Below, piece after piece: positions 8,065-16,509 of a stretch of 64,000 nt of DNA. Each line of letters begins with the position of its first letter. Position 1 is the stretch's first letter. The stretch spans positions 58,368-122,367 of the forward strand of contig CANNIA010000008.1 of the NCBI GenBank assembly GCA_947504705.1. The letters run 5' to 3'. The DNA is from Paracoccaceae bacterium. Lineage in GTDB: Bacteria; Pseudomonadota; Alphaproteobacteria; Rhodobacterales; Rhodobacteraceae. The notes beneath the pieces were generated by a model. It saw nothing but the letters and a program-made list of their open reading frames with translations. It did not search any database and was not told the origin of the DNA. A program made the position numbers and the translations under genes.

Positions 8065-9080
8065 TCAGCCCCCAGCACTTCATGCAGGTCAAGCCCAGCC
8101 TCAGCGCCGATCTTCTTCGCACCATGGCTTAAGAACCGCTCAGCGGCCGAGCGACCTGCTGCTTTCAACCGCTGCAAAAGGTCCGGCGAAGGCGCAAGTT
8201 TTGTCGCCGCCGACAACTCGTTCATCAGCTTGTCATCCGCGATCATATGGACACGGATGTCCTTCATCCGACCCCGCTCTACCTTGCCCTCGGCAATCAG
8301 GCGGCGCACAAAGTTGATCGCGCGCAATTCGCCCAAGAGGCTGGCGTTGAAACTGATCTCGTTGATCCGGTTCTGGATTTCAATCGGCGTGTCGGGGACT
8401 TCGTTCCTGCGCAGAGGATTGATCGAAACGACCAAGATGTCTTCCGGCAAGTCCGTCTCATACAGCGGGAAAAGGGCCGGGTTCCCGGCATAGCCGCCGT
8501 CCCAATAGCTTTCTCCGTCAATTTCCACCGCCTGAAACACCGTCGGCACACAGGCCGAGGCCAAAAGCGCCTCGGGCGTGATGTCATCGCCGGTGAAGAC
8601 CTTGATCTTGCCGGTCCGCACATTCGTCGCACTGACGTACAACTTGGGGCCAGCCTTGGCGCAGACATGGCTGAAGTCCAGATCGCGGACCATCGGCTCC
8701 AACGGATTGCTCCAGCTGTCCCCCCAAGCATAGGGCGAATACAGTTGTGCAGCCACAGCCTCGGGTGAAATCGGCATAAAGGCCTGCGCCGCATCCTGCC
8801 AAAAACGCAGCATCGGCAAGAACGGGTTCAGCCAAGGGTTCAGCCGAAAATCCCCGACCGCGCCCACCTTGTCCCAAAGCCTGTCCAACCGCTTGCGCGC
8901 CCCTTCACGACCCCCGTCCAGAAGCCCGGCCTTCAGCGCCGCCCCGTTCAACGCCCCGGCAGAGGTGCCGGAAATCCCAGCAATCTCGATGTCGTCCTCT
9001 TGCAACAGCCGGTCCAGCACCCCCCAAGTAAAGGCGCCATGCGCCCCGCCGCCCTGCAGGGCCAGGTTGACCCGCCTCAC
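8061..9080 (-). CDS. Patatin-like phospholipase
   Basis: This 339-residue hydrolase has the complete patatin catalytic set: oxyanion-hole loop GGGAHG at residues 10-15, nucleophile Ser40 in GTSAG, and the dyad Asp near 194 in DGG. No signal peptide is present, so it should act in the cytoplasm. Its start overlaps the stop of 3-hydroxybutyrate dehydrogenase by 4 bases, making a two-gene operon. The pairing is common in polyhydroxybutyrate-storing alphaproteobacteria, which suggests a role around PHB or lipid turnover. That role is inference from context only. Confidence 0.88.
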   Translation of the reverse strand: MRRVNLALQGGGAHGAFTWGVLDRLLQEDDIEIAGISGTSAGALNGAALKAGLLDGGREGARKRLDRLWDKVGAVGDFRLNPWLNPFLPMLRFWQDAAQAFMPISPEAVAAQLYSPYAWGDSWSNPLEPMVRDLDFSHVCAKAGPKLYVSATNVRTGKIKVFTGDDITPEALLASACVPTVFQAVEIDGESYWDGGYAGNPALFPLYETDLPEDILVVSINPLRRNEVPDTPIEIQNRINEISFNASLLGELRAINFVRRLIAEGKVERGRMKDIRVHMIADDKLMNELSAATKLAPSPDLLQRLKAAGRSAAERFLSHGAKKIGAEAGLDLHEVLGAD

Positions 9081-9850
9081 AGCGCCGTCCAGCCGCCGTC
9101 GATCGAAATCGTCGTGCCGGTGACCTGATCCGCGGAAGGCGAGCAGAGATAGACCGTCGTTCCGCCAATCTGTTCCACCGTTGCGAACTGGCGTGAGGGT
9201 TGACGTTCCAGCATCACCTCGCGGATCACCGTCTCGCGGTCCATGTTGTGAACCTTCATCTGCTCGGGGATCTGCGCTTCTACCAAGGGTGTCAGTACAT
9301 AGCCGGGGCAGATCGCGTTACATGTGATGCCCTTCCCCGCCGCTTCCAGCGCCACGGTCTTGGTCAACCCGACAATGCCATGCTTGGCCGCCACATAGGC
9401 CGACTTGAAGGGCGATGCGGTGAGGCCATGCGCCGAGGCGATGTTGACCACCCTGCCCCAACCCTTGGCCCGCATCCCCGGCAAAGCTGCGGCGGTGGTG
9501 TGGAAGGCTGATGAAAGGTTAATGGCAATGATCGAATCCCATTTCTCGACCGGGAAATCCTCGATCGGCGAGACGAACTGGATGCCCGCATTGTTCACCA
9601 GGATATCGCAGCTTCCGGCCTTCTCGATCAGCGCCCGGCAATCGGCACCTTTCGACATGTCGGCCGCAATATAGCGTGCGGTCACGCCATGGCGCTTGCC
9701 CAGATCGGCCGCCAATGCGTGATCCTCGGGCCGGTCGGTGAAACTGTTCAAAATCACCTCAGCCCCTGCCGCGGCCAATGCCTCGGCCACGCCCAGACCA
9801 ATCCCAGAATTCGACCCGGTGATGATCGCCCGTTTTCCAGCCAGTGTCAT
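9077..9850 (-). CDS. bdhA: 3-Hydroxybutyrate dehydrogenase (SDR family)
   Basis: The 257-residue short-chain dehydrogenase interconverts 3-hydroxybutyrate and acetoacetate with NAD(H) in PHB and ketone-body metabolism. It shows the Rossmann motif TGSNSGIG (residues 11-18), NNAG at about 86-89, and the catalytic Ser139, Tyr152 and Lys156 (YVAAK). The run PFKSAYVAAKHGIVGL and the C-terminal IDGGWTAL ending are typical of BdhA rather than FabG. ATG 9850 (MTLAGKR) was chosen over an upstream in-frame ATG at 9883. It is translationally coupled to the patatin gene. Confidence 0.92.
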   Translation of the reverse strand: MTLAGKRAIITGSNSGIGLGVAEALAAAGAEVILNSFTDRPEDHALAADLGKRHGVTARYIAADMSKGADCRALIEKAGSCDILVNNAGIQFVSPIEDFPVEKWDSIIAINLSSAFHTTAAALPGMRAKGWGRVVNIASAHGLTASPFKSAYVAAKHGIVGLTKTVALEAAGKGITCNAICPGYVLTPLVEAQIPEQMKVHNMDRETVIREVMLERQPSRQFATVEQIGGTTVYLCSPSADQVTGTTISIDGGWTAL

Positions 9851-9924
9851 GTGATGCTCCAAATGCTGCAACTGCGAAAGCATCGCATGCTTGCGGCGAT
9901 AACGGAAGTCACGCTACCGACACG

Positions 9925-9999
9925 AAAAAAACGCCGGCACAAGGCCGACGTTCAGTTATTGAGGCAGGTTTCATACAGGCAAGAAACCTATCGAGCAGT
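9925..9999 (-). ncRNA. Candidate small RNA with its own promoter and terminator
   Basis: On the minus strand a promoter-like pair at 10034-10006 is followed by about 75 bases with no reading frame of note, ending in an intrinsic terminator. Inside are a 7-pair hairpin (AGGTTTC at 9966-9972 pairing with GAAACCT at 9983-9989, 10-base loop) and a single-stranded linker. The terminator is a 7-pair stem (9932-9938 with 9944-9950, one G-T pair) followed by seven T. No minus-strand gene lies upstream that would need this terminator, which favours an independent transcript. The 5' end is estimated from the -10 position. Confidence 0.5.
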
Positions 10000-10005
10000 G
10001 ACTCC

Positions 10006-10034
10006 TGTATAGTCGTCTCTCCGCCTGTGGCCAA
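10006..10034 (-). promoter_or_regulatory. Promoter of candidate small RNA
   Basis: TTGGCC (10034-10029) is separated by exactly 17 bases from TATACA (10011-10006) on the minus strand, a good sigma-70-type arrangement pointing at the terminator at 9925-9950. Confidence 0.5.
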
Positions 10035-10109
10035 GCTAAAAGTTTGAATTGTCACGCCGACCGACATAATCTGGGCAGGCACTGAAAAACCTACGGAGCG
10101 CCCGATTCG

Positions 10110-11933
10110 ATGACCATCTCACGCAACCGTTACCGTCTGCGAGTGGGCTTGATCCTGTCGCTCCTGCTCCCCGCGCTGTCGTCTCAGGCAGAGCCCATGC
10201 ATGGCATAGCTATGTATGGCACCCCAGCGCTCCCCCCGGATCTTGTGTCGCTCCCCCAGGTCAACCCCGATGCCCCCAAGGGCGGCAGCTTCCGCTGGGG
10301 CGAGATTGGCAGCTTTGACAGCTTCAACCCCTACGTGACCAAGGGCCGCGCTGCGACCGGCATCTCGACCCTGACGGTCGAAACCCTGATGGGCCGAAAT
10401 TATGACGAGGCCTTCTCGCTGTACGGGCTTCTGGCCGAATCGATTGATACGGATGAGGGTCGAACCTACGTCGAATTCACCCTTCGCCCCGAGGCCCGAT
10501 TCTCGGATGGCTCGCCCGTGACGGTCGAAGACGTGATGTGGTCGATGGAAACTTTGGGCATTTCTGGCGCTGCGCGATATCAAGGCGCTTGGAAGAAGAT
10601 CGCCTCGATGGAACAGACAGGCGAGCGGTCGGTCAAGTTCACGTTCAACACCGAAGACCGCGAATTGCCGCTGATCCTCGGCCTGCGCCCGATTCTGAAA
10701 AAGGCGCAGTGGGAGGGCAAGGATTTCGCCGAAGCCACACAGGAGTTGCCGATAGGGTCGGGTCCCTATGTGCTGGACACGTCGGACCTGGGCGTTTTCG
10801 CCAGCTACAAGCGCAACCCCGATTGGTGGGGCAAGGATCTGCCCTTCAACAAGGGCCAGTGGAACTTTGACGAGATCCGCTATGACTATTATGCCACGGA
10901 CGCCGCCGCGTTCGAAGCATTCAAGGCCGGTGAGGTTTCGGCCTATCGCGAAGGCAGCGCCGCCAAATGGCTGACGGGTTATGATTTCCCCGCCGTGACC
11001 AATGGCGAAGTGATCAAGGCGGAAATCCCGCACGGCCGCCCCTCGGGGATCGAAGGGCTGGTCTTCAACACCCGCCGTCTGATGTTTGCCGACTGGCGTG
11101 TACGCGAGGCGTTGATCCTCGCTTTCAACTTCGAATTCATCAACCAGCAACTGAACGGTGGCCTCCTGCCCCGGATCCCCTCCTATTTCGGCAATTCCGA
11201 CCTTGGTATGGACCCGGGCACCCCCGCCACCGGGCGGGAACTTGAACTTCTCCAACCCCTTGCCACCGATCTGCCGCCCGGCGCGATCGAGGGCTATGCG
11301 CTGCCCGTCTCAGAGGGCGACCAGACCAACCGCAAGAATATCCGCAAGGCCATCGCTTTGCTGGAAGAGGCTGGCTGGACCGTTGGCGACGACGGCGTCT
11401 TGAAGAACGCCGCAGGGGAACCCTTCGCCTTCGAAATCCTGCTTCAGACCGGCGACGATGCCATGGCCTCGATTTCCGAGATCTATATCGAGGCGCTGAA
11501 ACCCCTTGGCATCTCTGCAACGCTGAACCGGATCGACGATGCGCAATACAAGGAACGGACCAACGCCTATGACTTCGACATGGCGCATTATGTCCGCTCG
11601 CTATCGCTGTCGCCGGGCAACGAGCAGAACCTTTACTGGGGCTCGGCAGGGGCAACCGAACCCGGCACGCGGAACTGGATGGGCGCGAATTCTACTGCCA
11701 TCGACGCCCTGATCGCCGACATGGTCAAGGCCCCGACTGTCGAGGAGTTCAGCTCGGCTACCCGCGCACTGGACCGGGCGCTGACGGCTGGGCGTTATGT
11801 GATCCCGATCTGGTATTCCGACCTGTCGCGGCTGGCCTATCGGTCCGATCTGAAATATTCTGAAACGCTGCCGCTTTATGGTGACTGGTCAGGGTTCCTG
11901 CCAGATACTTGGTGGTACGAAGCTGACAACTGA
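10110..11933 (+). CDS. Peptide ABC transporter substrate-binding protein (SBP family 5, YejA-like)
   Basis: The 607-residue periplasmic binding protein starts with a signal peptide (basic residues, then LRVGLILSLLLPALSSQA, cleavage probably after SQA). It continues with the family-5 pattern: KGGSFRWGEIGSFDSFNPY, the block FTLRPEARFSDGSPVTVEDV, and C-terminal repeats of aromatic residues. Length and opening resemble YejA, the binding component of the Yej oligopeptide importer, rather than the shorter DppA/OppA. No permease or ATPase genes accompany it here, so its transporter must be elsewhere or it works alone. An entericidin gene follows by 15 bases. Confidence 0.88.
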   Translation: MTISRNRYRLRVGLILSLLLPALSSQAEPMHGIAMYGTPALPPDLVSLPQVNPDAPKGGSFRWGEIGSFDSFNPYVTKGRAATGISTLTVETLMGRNYDEAFSLYGLLAESIDTDEGRTYVEFTLRPEARFSDGSPVTVEDVMWSMETLGISGAARYQGAWKKIASMEQTGERSVKFTFNTEDRELPLILGLRPILKKAQWEGKDFAEATQELPIGSGPYVLDTSDLGVFASYKRNPDWWGKDLPFNKGQWNFDEIRYDYYATDAAAFEAFKAGEVSAYREGSAAKWLTGYDFPAVTNGEVIKAEIPHGRPSGIEGLVFNTRRLMFADWRVREALILAFNFEFINQQLNGGLLPRIPSYFGNSDLGMDPGTPATGRELELLQPLATDLPPGAIEGYALPVSEGDQTNRKNIRKAIALLEEAGWTVGDDGVLKNAAGEPFAFEILLQTGDDAMASISEIYIEALKPLGISATLNRIDDAQYKERTNAYDFDMAHYVRSLSLSPGNEQNLYWGSAGATEPGTRNWMGANSTAIDALIADMVKAPTVEEFSSATRALDRALTAGRYVIPIWYSDLSRLAYRSDLKYSETLPLYGDWSGFLPDTWWYEADN

Positions 11934-11948
11934 CGAAAGAGGAAAAGC

Positions 11949-12065
11949 ATGAAGAAACTGGTTCTGATGACGGCACTTTTGGCGGCCCTTGCGGGCTGCA
12001 ACACCATTGCGGGCGTCGGTGAAGACGTCAGTGCGGGCGCGCATACCGTCGCGGACATGATGTAA
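11949..12065 (+). CDS. Entericidin-type small lipoprotein
   Basis: A 38-residue reading frame begins MKKLVLMTALLAALAGC, a textbook lipoprotein signal with the lipobox LAGC and lipidated Cys17. It continues with NTIAGVGEDVSAGAHTVADMM. The short Gly/Asp-containing helix after the cysteine is the entericidin A/B pattern. The ATG follows an AAGAGGAAAAG ribosome site and lies 15 bases after the binding-protein stop. Entericidins are small outer-membrane-associated lipoproteins linked with stress-induced lysis and its antidote; which role this one has cannot be told. Confidence 0.85.
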   Translation: MKKLVLMTALLAALAGCNTIAGVGEDVSAGAHTVADMM

Positions 12066-12106
12066 CCGGCCCGCAGTGGGGCTGAAATCGCCCTACTGCA
12101 CCCGGA

Positions 12107-13498
12107 TCACTGCACCCGGATCACTGTGACCGAGCAATGCGCCTCGGCCACCACTTGGGCCGACACCGACCCCAGATAGCGCCGCGTGGTCGAATGACCA
12201 CGCGCGCCCATCAGGATATGGTCAACCTTGTTGGTCGTCGCATAGTCGATGATAGCTTGGCCTGGGTCCGGCCCTTCCAGCACCGCACAGGTCAACCGAT
12301 GATCGGGCAGATCAATCGCCTCAGCCCAGGCCTTCAGTGCCACCAAACGCGCCACATGCAGGTTGTTGCCCTGATCGTCAGTGGTCTGATCAATCCCGAT
12401 CCGCGCTGTCTTCAGGATGTTCACGCAGGCAATCCGGGCTTCCGGTTCGGTCACCAGCATCCGTTTGATCGCATTGCGAAGCGCGTCAGCGAGCCGCTCG
12501 CCCTCGGGCGAAAGATCGACCGCAGTGACGATGACGGGAACTGCGGCCATCTGAGCGGCCATCGACTTAGGGGCCTCGAACTTGCGCAGTTTCCGCATAA
12601 CCCGCCATCGGTCAAAGACCTGCAGCCATCCGTCCTGCTTCATCTTGTGGGCGCGGTCGGTCAGCTTGACCTGCTGGGGATGCCCAAGGTCAAAGGCCAT
12701 CTGCGCCGCCGTCTGATAGCGCCGCATCGGGTCCACGACCAGGGCGCGCAGAATGATTTCCTGCAGCCATTCCGGGATCTCCGGCCGGATCGCCCGGGGC
12801 GGAACCGGATCGCGCCAAAGCCGCTTTCTCACCCCGCGCAGGGTCTCGGGTGTGCCCCAAGGCATCTTGCCCGTGGCAAGCACATAAAGCATCGCCCCAA
12901 GAGCAAAGAGGTCTGACCTCGGGTCATCGCGGCAGCGCAGGTATTGTTCCGGCGCGATATAGGGGAATGTCCCCATCGGGATCTTGAATTCCTCGGCCAG
13001 AAGGTCCGGCAAAAGATCATGCCGCGACAGGCCGTAATCAACCAGCACCATCTCGCCAGTCTTCCGCTGCAGGAAATTCTCGGGCTTCAGGTCCAGATGT
13101 ATCACATGCTGCCGGTGCAGATCGGCCACTGCATGCACCATCCGCGCGGCAATCTCGATCACATCCGACAGCGGCAAGGGGGCCTTCTGGAACACCTGCA
13201 GGAAACTGCCGCCGTCGATCTTTTCGACCACGATATAGGGCATCACCTCGAACCCGCCCGACCCAAGGACCCTTGGAACATGGGGCCCAGAAAGGCGCGG
13301 CATGATCATCTGTTCGACTTCAAATCCCACGATGGTCGGGCCGTCATAGCCGTCAAGGATCGTCGGAACCTTCATCACCATGGGCAGATCGTGATCGGGA
13401 TGGGTCACATCCCAGATCGTTGCAAAGCCGCCGGTGTGCAGCTTTTCGCCCAAGGGAAAACCGTCGATCTTAAGCCCGGTATGGGGTCGCAACTGCAT
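12107..13498 (-). CDS. Serine/threonine protein kinase fused to universal stress protein domain
   Basis: The 463-residue protein has an N-terminal Hanks-type kinase domain (about residues 10-270) and a C-terminal UspA domain (about 320-463). The kinase shows the ATP-anchoring Lys in VMKVP, catalytic loop HLDLKPENF, LVDYG in place of DFG, and an APEQY activation segment end. The UspA part ends with the ATP-binding pattern GARGHSTTRRYLGSVS. No membrane segment or extracellular sensor is seen, so it should be cytosolic. It starts three bases downstream of the phosphoesterase stop. A 14-base tandem duplication overlaps its stop codon. Confidence 0.88.
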   Translation of the reverse strand: MQLRPHTGLKIDGFPLGEKLHTGGFATIWDVTHPDHDLPMVMKVPTILDGYDGPTIVGFEVEQMIMPRLSGPHVPRVLGSGGFEVMPYIVVEKIDGGSFLQVFQKAPLPLSDVIEIAARMVHAVADLHRQHVIHLDLKPENFLQRKTGEMVLVDYGLSRHDLLPDLLAEEFKIPMGTFPYIAPEQYLRCRDDPRSDLFALGAMLYVLATGKMPWGTPETLRGVRKRLWRDPVPPRAIRPEIPEWLQEIILRALVVDPMRRYQTAAQMAFDLGHPQQVKLTDRAHKMKQDGWLQVFDRWRVMRKLRKFEAPKSMAAQMAAVPVIVTAVDLSPEGERLADALRNAIKRMLVTEPEARIACVNILKTARIGIDQTTDDQGNNLHVARLVALKAWAEAIDLPDHRLTCAVLEGPDPGQAIIDYATTNKVDHILMGARGHSTTRRYLGSVSAQVVAEAHCSVTVIRVQ

Positions 13499-13501
13499 CT
13501 C

Positions 13502-14242
13502 TCAGGTCCCTGTCAAAAGCCGCGTCGCGAGCATTTCCGGCAGACCCGCCGCCCGGATCCGGCTTGCCGCTCCGGCGACGTCATAGGAGGTGCGGCGAAA
13601 GGTGATCTCGCCTTTGCCGGTATCCACCAGCGCCCAAGCAGCCTGCGCCACCCCATCGCGCGGCTGGCCGACCGAGCCTACCACCGCCAACCAGCGGCGG
13701 CTTGGCAACAAGGGAATCGCCAGACCGGGGCGAAACACCTGGGCGCGCACGACCCCGCCGACATCGCAACTGGCCAAAAGGGGCACATGCACATGCCCGC
13801 ACAGGATCAACCGCGCCTTGGTCGCCCGAAACGACGGAGCCGCGCGGGTGTCCGAGGTAACATAGGACCAAGCCCCCGGATCATTGGCCGAGGCATGGAC
13901 GAAAAGCACCTGCTCCTCCTCATGGCTTAAGGGAAGCCCAGCCAGAAACGCCCTCTGCCCCGAATCCAGCCGGTCCTTGGTCCACTCGATTGCTGCACGG
14001 GCCAGCGCCGACATCGCCTCCGGCGCTCCGGCGGCAGCATTGTCATGGTTGCCACGAATGCAAAGCGCGCCCTCGGCTACCAGCCGCGCCGCCCTATCGC
14101 AGCACCATTCAGGATCGCCGCCATAGCCGACGATATCCCCCAGAAGCGCCACCCGGTCGACCCCATGCCCCGCGACATCGGCAAGCACCGCCGCAAAGGC
14201 CTCGCGGTTGCCATGGATATCCGTCAGGACAGCAATCCTCAT
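13502..14242 (-). CDS. Metallophosphoesterase (calcineurin-like)
   Basis: The 246-residue protein carries all metal-binding blocks of the family in order: VLTDIHGNREAF (D-x-H), LLGDIVGYG (GD-x-x-G), RGNHDNA (GNHD) and LCGHVHVP (GHxH). It belongs to the YfcE-like group of small cytosolic phosphodiesterases or protein phosphatases. It lies three bases upstream of the kinase/UspA gene on the same strand, so the pair may oppose each other as phosphatase and kinase. That functional link is inference. Confidence 0.88.
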   Translation of the reverse strand: MRIAVLTDIHGNREAFAAVLADVAGHGVDRVALLGDIVGYGGDPEWCCDRAARLVAEGALCIRGNHDNAAAGAPEAMSALARAAIEWTKDRLDSGQRAFLAGLPLSHEEEQVLFVHASANDPGAWSYVTSDTRAAPSFRATKARLILCGHVHVPLLASCDVGGVVRAQVFRPGLAIPLLPSRRWLAVVGSVGQPRDGVAQAAWALVDTGKGEITFRRTSYDVAGAASRIRAAGLPEMLATRLLTGT

Positions 14243-14320
14243 CCTGCCCCCTCCCCGGGTCGGTCATGCGACCCTGCCTAACGGCCCGGATGCCCCCCGA
14301 CCATGAGCCAGATCAAGCCT

Positions 14321-14918
14321 TCACGCCAGGGAGGTCACCCAAAGGACCGTCGCATCCTCGTCCGACAGGCCAATCAGGTTATGCCCCGTCGCGGCATCGT
14401 AATAGGCACTGTCACCCCAGCGCAATTCGACCGGCTCATAGAATTCGGTGAAAAGCCGAACCACGCCGGTCAGGACATACAGGAATTCCTCGCCGTCATG
14501 GCGCACCCAGCTGTCGAACTCCTCAAGCGCGCGCCCGGATCGTGGCGTGATAGTGCAGCATCTGCTTGCGGGTCAGCGCCCCGATCAAAATTTCATGCTC
14601 GTTGTTCGCCGTGGCCTGTGCCTGCCCCTCGCCCATCTTCGTCACCGCCATCCGCCCCATCACCTGCGGCTTTGAGGGCGGAGTGAACAGCTGCGACACC
14701 GAAATCGCCATCCCACCGGCCAGTTTCTTCAATGCGTCATAAGTCGGGCTCATCTGCCTGTTCTCGATCTTTGACAGGGTAGACCGCGCCAACCCCGCCC
14801 GAACCGCCGCCTCTTCCAGCGTTCAGCCTCGGCTGCGGCGCAACTCGCGCACCCGAACGCCAAGGTTCAACGGCTCGGCCTTCGCTGCGTCTCCGGCTTC
14901 GCGCGCGATGCGGATCAT
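14321..14918 (-). pseudogene. Broken XRE-cupin transcriptional regulator
   Basis: Joined across two lesions, the sequence reads as an XRE-family regulator with a C-terminal cupin sensor. From ATG 14918 the frame gives MIRIAREAG and VRELRRSRG, then meets a TGA (14825-14823) exactly where relatives have Trp, and continues TLEEAAVRAGLARSTLSKIE with the rest of the helix-turn-helix. A second lesion, a frameshift at about 14520, separates this from LEEFDSWVRHDGEEFLYVL and the cupin barrel, which ends at 14321. Either two real mutations or sequencing errors explain this. If intact, it would sense a small ligand through the cupin domain. Confidence 0.85.
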
Positions 14919-15006
14919 GGTTTTCGGATCAGTTGCCTGCAATGCGTCGGGATAGTCGACCTACCCGCCCCTTGCAACCGCCGCGCGGGCTTTCTACGCC
15001 TGTGCC

Positions 15007-16509
15007 ATGCGTTCCATCATCGACACCCGCCCCTTTCCCGCCGCCCCGCCGCGGTTCAACCTTGCCGGACACGTCCTTCGGCGCGCGCTAGATGGGCCAG
15101 AGAAGCCCGCACTGGTGCTGCTGCATCCGGATCACGACCAGATGATCAGCACCCGCGACCTCGTCGCCATGGCCCAAGGCACCGCCGCAGCCCTTCTCGA
15201 CCAAGGCCTGACACCCGGCGACCGTATCCTGATGCGCCTTGGCAACGGCCTCGCCTTTCACCTCGTCTTCCTCGGCGCAATCTGGGCCGGTCTCGTGCCG
15301 GTGCCCACCTCGGCGGCACTTACCGGGGCCGAGATCACCAAGCTTTCCGCCCTCGTCGCCCCGCGCCTGATCCTTGCCGAACCGGGCATAGCGCTTCCCG
15401 AAACCGATACGCCCGTTCTTGCCCCTGACCTTCAGAATTGGGCACTCAAGCCCCCAGCCCCCCTTCACCTCGGGGATTCCAATCGCGAGGCCTATGTCAT
15501 CTTCACCTCCGGCACCTCGGGCACTCCGATGGCCGTTTCCCACGCCCACCGCGTCATCCTCGCCCGCGCCGCGATGCATCAGGGTTGGGAAGGCCTTCGT
15601 CCGACCGACCGCCTGATGCATGCCGGGGCGCTGAACTGGACCTTCACCCTCGGTGCCGGCCTGCTTGACCCCTGGACCGTGGGAGCAACTGCCCTGATCC
15701 CAGTTGCAGGCACCCTGCCCCCGGCTCTGCCTCACCTTCTGAAACGGGCCAAAGCCTCCATCTTCGCCGCCGGCCCCGGCATCTTTCGCCAGATGTTGCG
15801 CCAAGACATGCCTCCGCTTCCGCACCTCCGCCACGGCCTCTCGGCCGGTGAAGGCCTGCCCGATGCTCTTCGCCAACACTGGCTCCGCGCCACCGGCACT
15901 GACCTGCACGAAGCGCTTGGCATGTCCGAAATTTCAACCTTCATCTCCGGTTCCCCCACCCGTCCCGCCCCGCCCGGAACCACCGGTTACGTCCAGCCCG
16001 GTCGCCACGTCGCCGTTCTGGACCCCGAAGGCCAGGCAGTCGCACGCGGGGAACCGGGAGAGCTTGCCGTCGCCACCACCGACCCCGGCCTGATGCGCGG
16101 CTACCTCTGCCAGCCCGCCCCGCAAGGCCCATGGTTTCGCACCGGCGACGTCGTCCAGATGGCCGCAGATGGCACAATCACCCATCTGGGCCGCAAGGAT
16201 GACCTTCTGAATGCTGGCGGCTTTCGCGTCTCTCCGACCGAAGTTGAAGCGGCCTTCCACAACCTTCCAGGCATTCTCACCTCAGCCGCCACCGAGGTTG
16301 AGGTCACCCCCGGCACCAGGATCGTCGCGCTCTTCTACGAATCTTCGTGCGACATCGACGCCGAAGCCCTGCACCAATGCGCTGAAAAGACCCTTGCCCG
16401 CTGGAAGCAACCACGGCACTACCAACGCCTTGACGCCCTGCCCCGCACGGCAAACGGCAAGATCACCCGGCGCGCATTGGCCGCAAGCTTCAGGAAGGAT
16501 GAAACATGA
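15007..16509 (+). CDS. AMP-binding acyl-CoA synthetase / ligase
   Basis: The 500-residue adenylate-forming enzyme has the AMP motif YVIFTSGTSGTPMAVSH, the middle motif LHEALGMSE, GYVQPGRHVAVLD, the hinge-region LGRKDDLLNAGGFRVSPTEVE, and the C-terminal catalytic Lys in RTANGKITRRAL. It activates a carboxylic acid as an acyl-adenylate and probably transfers it to CoA; the substrate is unknown, though the layout resembles benzoate- and short-chain acyl-CoA ligases. It overlaps the DsbA-like gene by 4 bases and heads a three-gene coupled operon with that gene and an MFS exporter. Confidence 0.88.
   Translation: MRSIIDTRPFPAAPPRFNLAGHVLRRALDGPEKPALVLLHPDHDQMISTRDLVAMAQGTAAALLDQGLTPGDRILMRLGNGLAFHLVFLGAIWAGLVPVPTSAALTGAEITKLSALVAPRLILAEPGIALPETDTPVLAPDLQNWALKPPAPLHLGDSNREAYVIFTSGTSGTPMAVSHAHRVILARAAMHQGWEGLRPTDRLMHAGALNWTFTLGAGLLDPWTVGATALIPVAGTLPPALPHLLKRAKASIFAAGPGIFRQMLRQDMPPLPHLRHGLSAGEGLPDALRQHWLRATGTDLHEALGMSEISTFISGSPTRPAPPGTTGYVQPGRHVAVLDPEGQAVARGEPGELAVATTDPGLMRGYLCQPAPQGPWFRTGDVVQMAADGTITHLGRKDDLLNAGGFRVSPTEVEAAFHNLPGILTSAATEVEVTPGTRIVALFYESSCDIDAEALHQCAEKTLARWKQPRHYQRLDALPRTANGKITRRALAASFRKDET

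Noticed and set aside
10119..11255. Long minus-strand open frame opposite the peptide-binding protein gene
   Set aside because: It is antisense to a full-length, well-recognised gene, and the translation has no family-like features.
14823..14825. TGA read as Trp (genetic code change)
   Set aside because: Many intact genes in the window end in TGA and use TGG for Trp, and both pseudogenes also have frameshifts, so simple mutation or error is the better explanation.
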